Source: Variovorax sp. J22G73
GTDB lineage: Bacteria > Pseudomonadota > Gammaproteobacteria > Burkholderiales > Burkholderiaceae_C
Direction: 5' to 3'
DNA length: 64,000 nt
Assembly (NCBI RefSeq): GCF_030317035.1
Contig: NZ_JASZYK010000010.1
Location: 124,001-188,000 of the forward strand
Shown: piece by piece, positions 61,655-64,000 of the stretch
Numbering within the stretch: position 1 is the first letter of the stretch
How the letters are laid out: each line of letters begins with the position of its first letter
Program-made: the position numbers and the translations under genes
Notes under the pieces: generated by a model
Told to the model about the DNA's origin: nothing
Database searches by the model: none
The model's input: only the letters and a program-made list of their open reading frames with translations

Positions 61655-63705
61655 CTTCCCCTGGTAAATCACTTGTCGTCGGCGTCGATGTCGGCGGCAC
61701 CTTCACCGACCTCTTCGTGCTCGACGAGGCCAACGGCACCGCGCGCATCGTCAAGGTGCCTTCCACGCGCGGCGAGGAAGCGCGCGGCTTCATGAACGGC
61801 GTGGCGCGCGTGGCCGATTCGGCCGCGGCCATCGCCACCATCGTGCACGGCACCACCGTGGGCACCAACGCGCTGCTGGAGCGCAAGGTGGCGCGCACCG
61901 GCATCATCACCACGCGCGGCTTTCGCGACGTGCTCGAGATGCGCCGGCGCGACCGGCCCGAGACCTGGGGCCTGCGCGGCAGCTTCAAGCCCGTGGTGCC
62001 GCGCGACCTGCGCCGCGAGGTGGACGAGCGCGTGCTGGCCGACGGCACGCTGCACACCGCGGTCGACCTCGAACAGGTGCGCGCCGAAGCGCGCTCGCTG
62101 CTCGAAGCCGGCTGCGAGGCGGTGTGCGTGTTCTTCATCAACACCTACGCCAACCCCGAGAACGAGCGCCTGGCCGTGGCCGCGGTGCGCGAGCTGTGGC
62201 CCAACCCGCACGTGACCTCGGCCAGCGAGGTGCTGCCGGAGATCCGCGAGTTCGAACGCTGCTCGACCGCCACGCTCAACGCCGCGCTGCAGCCGGTGGT
62301 GGGCAGCTACCTGGGCCGGCTCGAAAGCGACCTGCGCGCGCAGGGCTTCGCCGGCGAACTGCTGGTGGTGCAGAGCAATGGCGGCGTGATGTCGCGCCAG
62401 ACCGCCAGCGACCTGCCGGTGCGCACCGCGCTGTCGGGCCCGGCGGCGGGCGTGATCGCCTGCGCGGCCATCGCGCGGGCGGCGGGCTTTCCGAACGCGA
62501 TCACGGGCGACATGGGCGGCACGTCGTTCGACGTGTCGCTGGTGGCCAACGGCGAGGCCGCATTGGCCGCGCAGACCGCCATCGAGTTCGGCATGGTGAT
62601 CCGCTCGCCCATGATCCAGATCGAGACCATCGGCGCGGGCGGCGGCTCCATCGCGTCGGTGGACGCGAGCGGCATGCTGCAGGTGGGCCCCGAGTCGGCC
62701 GGCAGCGTGCCCGGCCCGGCCTGCTACGGGCGCGGCAACATGCGCCCGACGGTGACCGACGCCAACGTGCTGCTGGGGCGCATCGCGGCCGACCGTCCGC
62801 TGGGCGGCGGGCTGCTCGCCGCGCTGGACGCCGAGAAGTCGCGCCAGGCCATCGAGGAACACGTCGCGCGCCCGCTGGGGCTCGACGTGCACGCGGCGGC
62901 CGAAGCCATCCTCACCGTGGCGAACGCGCGCATGGCCGGCGCCATCCGCCTCGTGTCCATCGAGCGCGGGCACGACCCGCGCCGCTTCGCCTACATGCCC
63001 TTCGGCGGCGGCGGCGCGCTGCATGTGTGCGCCATGATGCGCGAGGTGGGCGTGACCACCGGCATCGTGCCGCGCTACCCCGGCGTGACCTCCGCGCTGG
63101 GCTGCGTGATTGCCGACATGCGCCACGACGCGGTGCAGACCCTGAACAAGCCGCTGGCCGAGCTCGACGTGGCCGACGTGCAGCGCCGCATCGACGCGCT
63201 GGCGGCCAGCTGCCAGCAGCGGCTCGATTCCTCGGGCGTGCGCTTCGACGCGGTGAAGGAAGTGGTTGCGCTCGACATGCTCTACGCCGGCCAGACGCAC
63301 ACGCTGCCGGTGGTGCTGGCGGATGAGGGCCAGGCGCCGCTCACGGCCGCATCGATTCGCTCGGCCTTCGAGGCGGCCTACACCGCCGCCTTCGGCCGCG
63401 TGCTCGACGGCATCGCCATTCGCGTGATGAACCTGCGCTACGCGCGCATCGGCGTGCGGCCCAAGTTCGACCTGAAGGTGCTGGCGCCGGAAGGCGAGGG
63501 CAGCACCGCGCCGCTGGGCACGCAGCGCGTGTTCCACCAGGGCCGGTGGCACGACGCGGTGCGCTACGCCCGGCTCGAACTGCCGGTGGCCGCGCGCATC
63601 GACGGCCCCGCGATCCTGGAGCAGGCCGACACCACCGTGTGGCTGGAGCCCGGCTTCCATGCCGAAGTCGACGCGCACGGCAACCTGCTGGTGAGGCCGT
63701 CATGA
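61651..63705 (+). CDS. Hydantoinase A/oxoprolinase-family subunit
   Basis: The 684-aa protein begins VVGVDVGGTFTDLFVLDEA (the ASKHA ATP-binding motif). It has IVHGTTVGTNALLERKVART, CSTATLNAALQPVVGSYLGR, GDMGGTSFDVSLVANGEAAL and FAYMPFGGGGALHVCAMMRE. It forms an ATP-dependent complex with the HyuB-like protein. The overlap with the following amidohydrolase-like gene (ATGA) suggests that its product is passed to that enzyme. Confidence 0.94.
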   Translation: MTSPGKSLVVGVDVGGTFTDLFVLDEANGTARIVKVPSTRGEEARGFMNGVARVADSAAAIATIVHGTTVGTNALLERKVARTGIITTRGFRDVLEMRRRDRPETWGLRGSFKPVVPRDLRREVDERVLADGTLHTAVDLEQVRAEARSLLEAGCEAVCVFFINTYANPENERLAVAAVRELWPNPHVTSASEVLPEIREFERCSTATLNAALQPVVGSYLGRLESDLRAQGFAGELLVVQSNGGVMSRQTASDLPVRTALSGPAAGVIACAAIARAAGFPNAITGDMGGTSFDVSLVANGEAALAAQTAIEFGMVIRSPMIQIETIGAGGGSIASVDASGMLQVGPESAGSVPGPACYGRGNMRPTVTDANVLLGRIAADRPLGGGLLAALDAEKSRQAIEEHVARPLGLDVHAAAEAILTVANARMAGAIRLVSIERGHDPRRFAYMPFGGGGALHVCAMMREVGVTTGIVPRYPGVTSALGCVIADMRHDAVQTLNKPLAELDVADVQRRIDALAASCQQRLDSSGVRFDAVKEVVALDMLYAGQTHTLPVVLADEGQAPLTAASIRSAFEAAYTAAFGRVLDGIAIRVMNLRYARIGVRPKFDLKVLAPEGEGSTAPLGTQRVFHQGRWHDAVRYARLELPVAARIDGPAILEQADTTVWLEPGFHAEVDAHGNLLVRPS

Positions 63706-64000
63706 GCGAAGGCGCAAAGGTCATCGGGGCGAAGACGGCGCTGGTCGTCATCGACCTGCAGAACGATTTCCTCGACGCGAAGGGCGCCTATGCGCGGGGC
63801 GGCGACACCAACCCGCCCGCGCTGCTGCTGCCCGGGCGCGTGGCCGCCGTGGCGCGCGCGCTGAAGGCGGCGGGCGGCATGGTGGTCGCGAGCCAGTTCA
63901 CGCTGTGGCCCGACGCCCGGGGCGAGCCGATGGTGTCGCCCCACCTGAAGGCGCTGCGCCCGTACCTGGCCAAGGGCGACTTCGCGCCCGGCAGCTGGGG
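63702..64000 (+). CDS. Isochorismatase-like cysteine amidohydrolase, 3' end cut by window edge
   Basis: ATG 63702 overlaps the HyuA stop; 99 codons are visible and open to the edge. The sequence TALVVIDLQNDFLDAKGAYA with the catalytic Asp, then MVVASQFTLWPDARGEPM, fits the isochorismatase/N-carbamoylsarcosine amidase family. The catalytic Lys in the AKGDFAPGSWG segment is near the edge; the Cys lies beyond. Beside HyuAB this suggests hydrolysis of a carbamoyl or amide intermediate (inference). Confidence 0.85.
   Translation, partial: MSEGAKVIGAKTALVVIDLQNDFLDAKGAYARGGDTNPPALLLPGRVAAVARALKAAGGMVVASQFTLWPDARGEPMVSPHLKALRPYLAKGDFAPGSW

Overview
This is a high-GC chromosomal window from a betaproteobacterium, most likely a Comamonadaceae member close to Variovorax or Acidovorax. 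The grounds are GC-rich codon use, a PhaM-type polyhydroxyalkanoate granule protein, Bug-type solute receptors, an SlmA-type regulator next to argB, and gene families typical of that group. The genus is an inference. No rRNA, tRNA or CRISPR array was seen.

Layout. 1-6 kb is backbone: a cut LysE-type exporter diverging from a MocR/GntR regulator, PhaM, a FIST sensor protein, and a DadA-type D-amino acid dehydrogenase on the minus strand behind a tandem glycine riboswitch. 6.1-9.6 kb holds rfbBDAC for dTDP-L-rhamnose. 9.7-22.4 kb is a clearly AT-richer, probably acquired, surface-polysaccharide block: two glycosyltransferases, an FkbM methyltransferase, a membrane protein, rfbFGH for CDP-3,6-dideoxyhexose, an SDR reductase, a split transketolase pair, and a GtrA/GtrB-like pair. 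22.8-26.1 kb is a complete IS66-family element with exact 8-bp target duplications, two passenger ORFs, and a reading frame of the host sequence cut in two. 26.4-35.5 kb returns to polysaccharide assembly: a WsaF-like and a GT4 transferase, a Wzt/Wzm ABC exporter on the minus strand, three GT2 enzymes and a WecA/MraY-like initiating transferase. 35.6-37.3 kb holds argB and slmA.

37.3-49.1 kb is a divergent sugar-catabolic locus. The minus strand carries an Ldh-family dehydrogenase, an SMP-30 lactonase, a monosaccharide ABC importer (two permeases, ATPase, receptor), a UxaA/GarD-type dehydratase and an FCD-type GntR regulator. The plus strand carries two SDR dehydrogenases and an FAH-family hydrolase, closed by a UUCG terminator. 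Together they fit a non-phosphorylative sugar -> lactone -> sugar acid -> 2-keto-3-deoxy acid -> 2,4-diketo acid -> pyruvate plus hydroxyacid route, as known for L-fucose or L-rhamnose.

49.2-64 kb is a long plus-strand catabolic run: a HutC-type regulator, a complete Liv-type ABC importer, two Bug receptors, an aconitase/LeuCD-like pair, an MmgE/PrpD protein, hydantoinase B and A, and the start of an isochorismatase-like amidohydrolase. The substrate is unknown.

The most promising undescribed systems are the CDP-3,6-dideoxyhexose plus split-transketolase cassette (a possible branched-sugar pathway), the 49-64 kb catabolic operon, and the passenger genes in the IS66 element.
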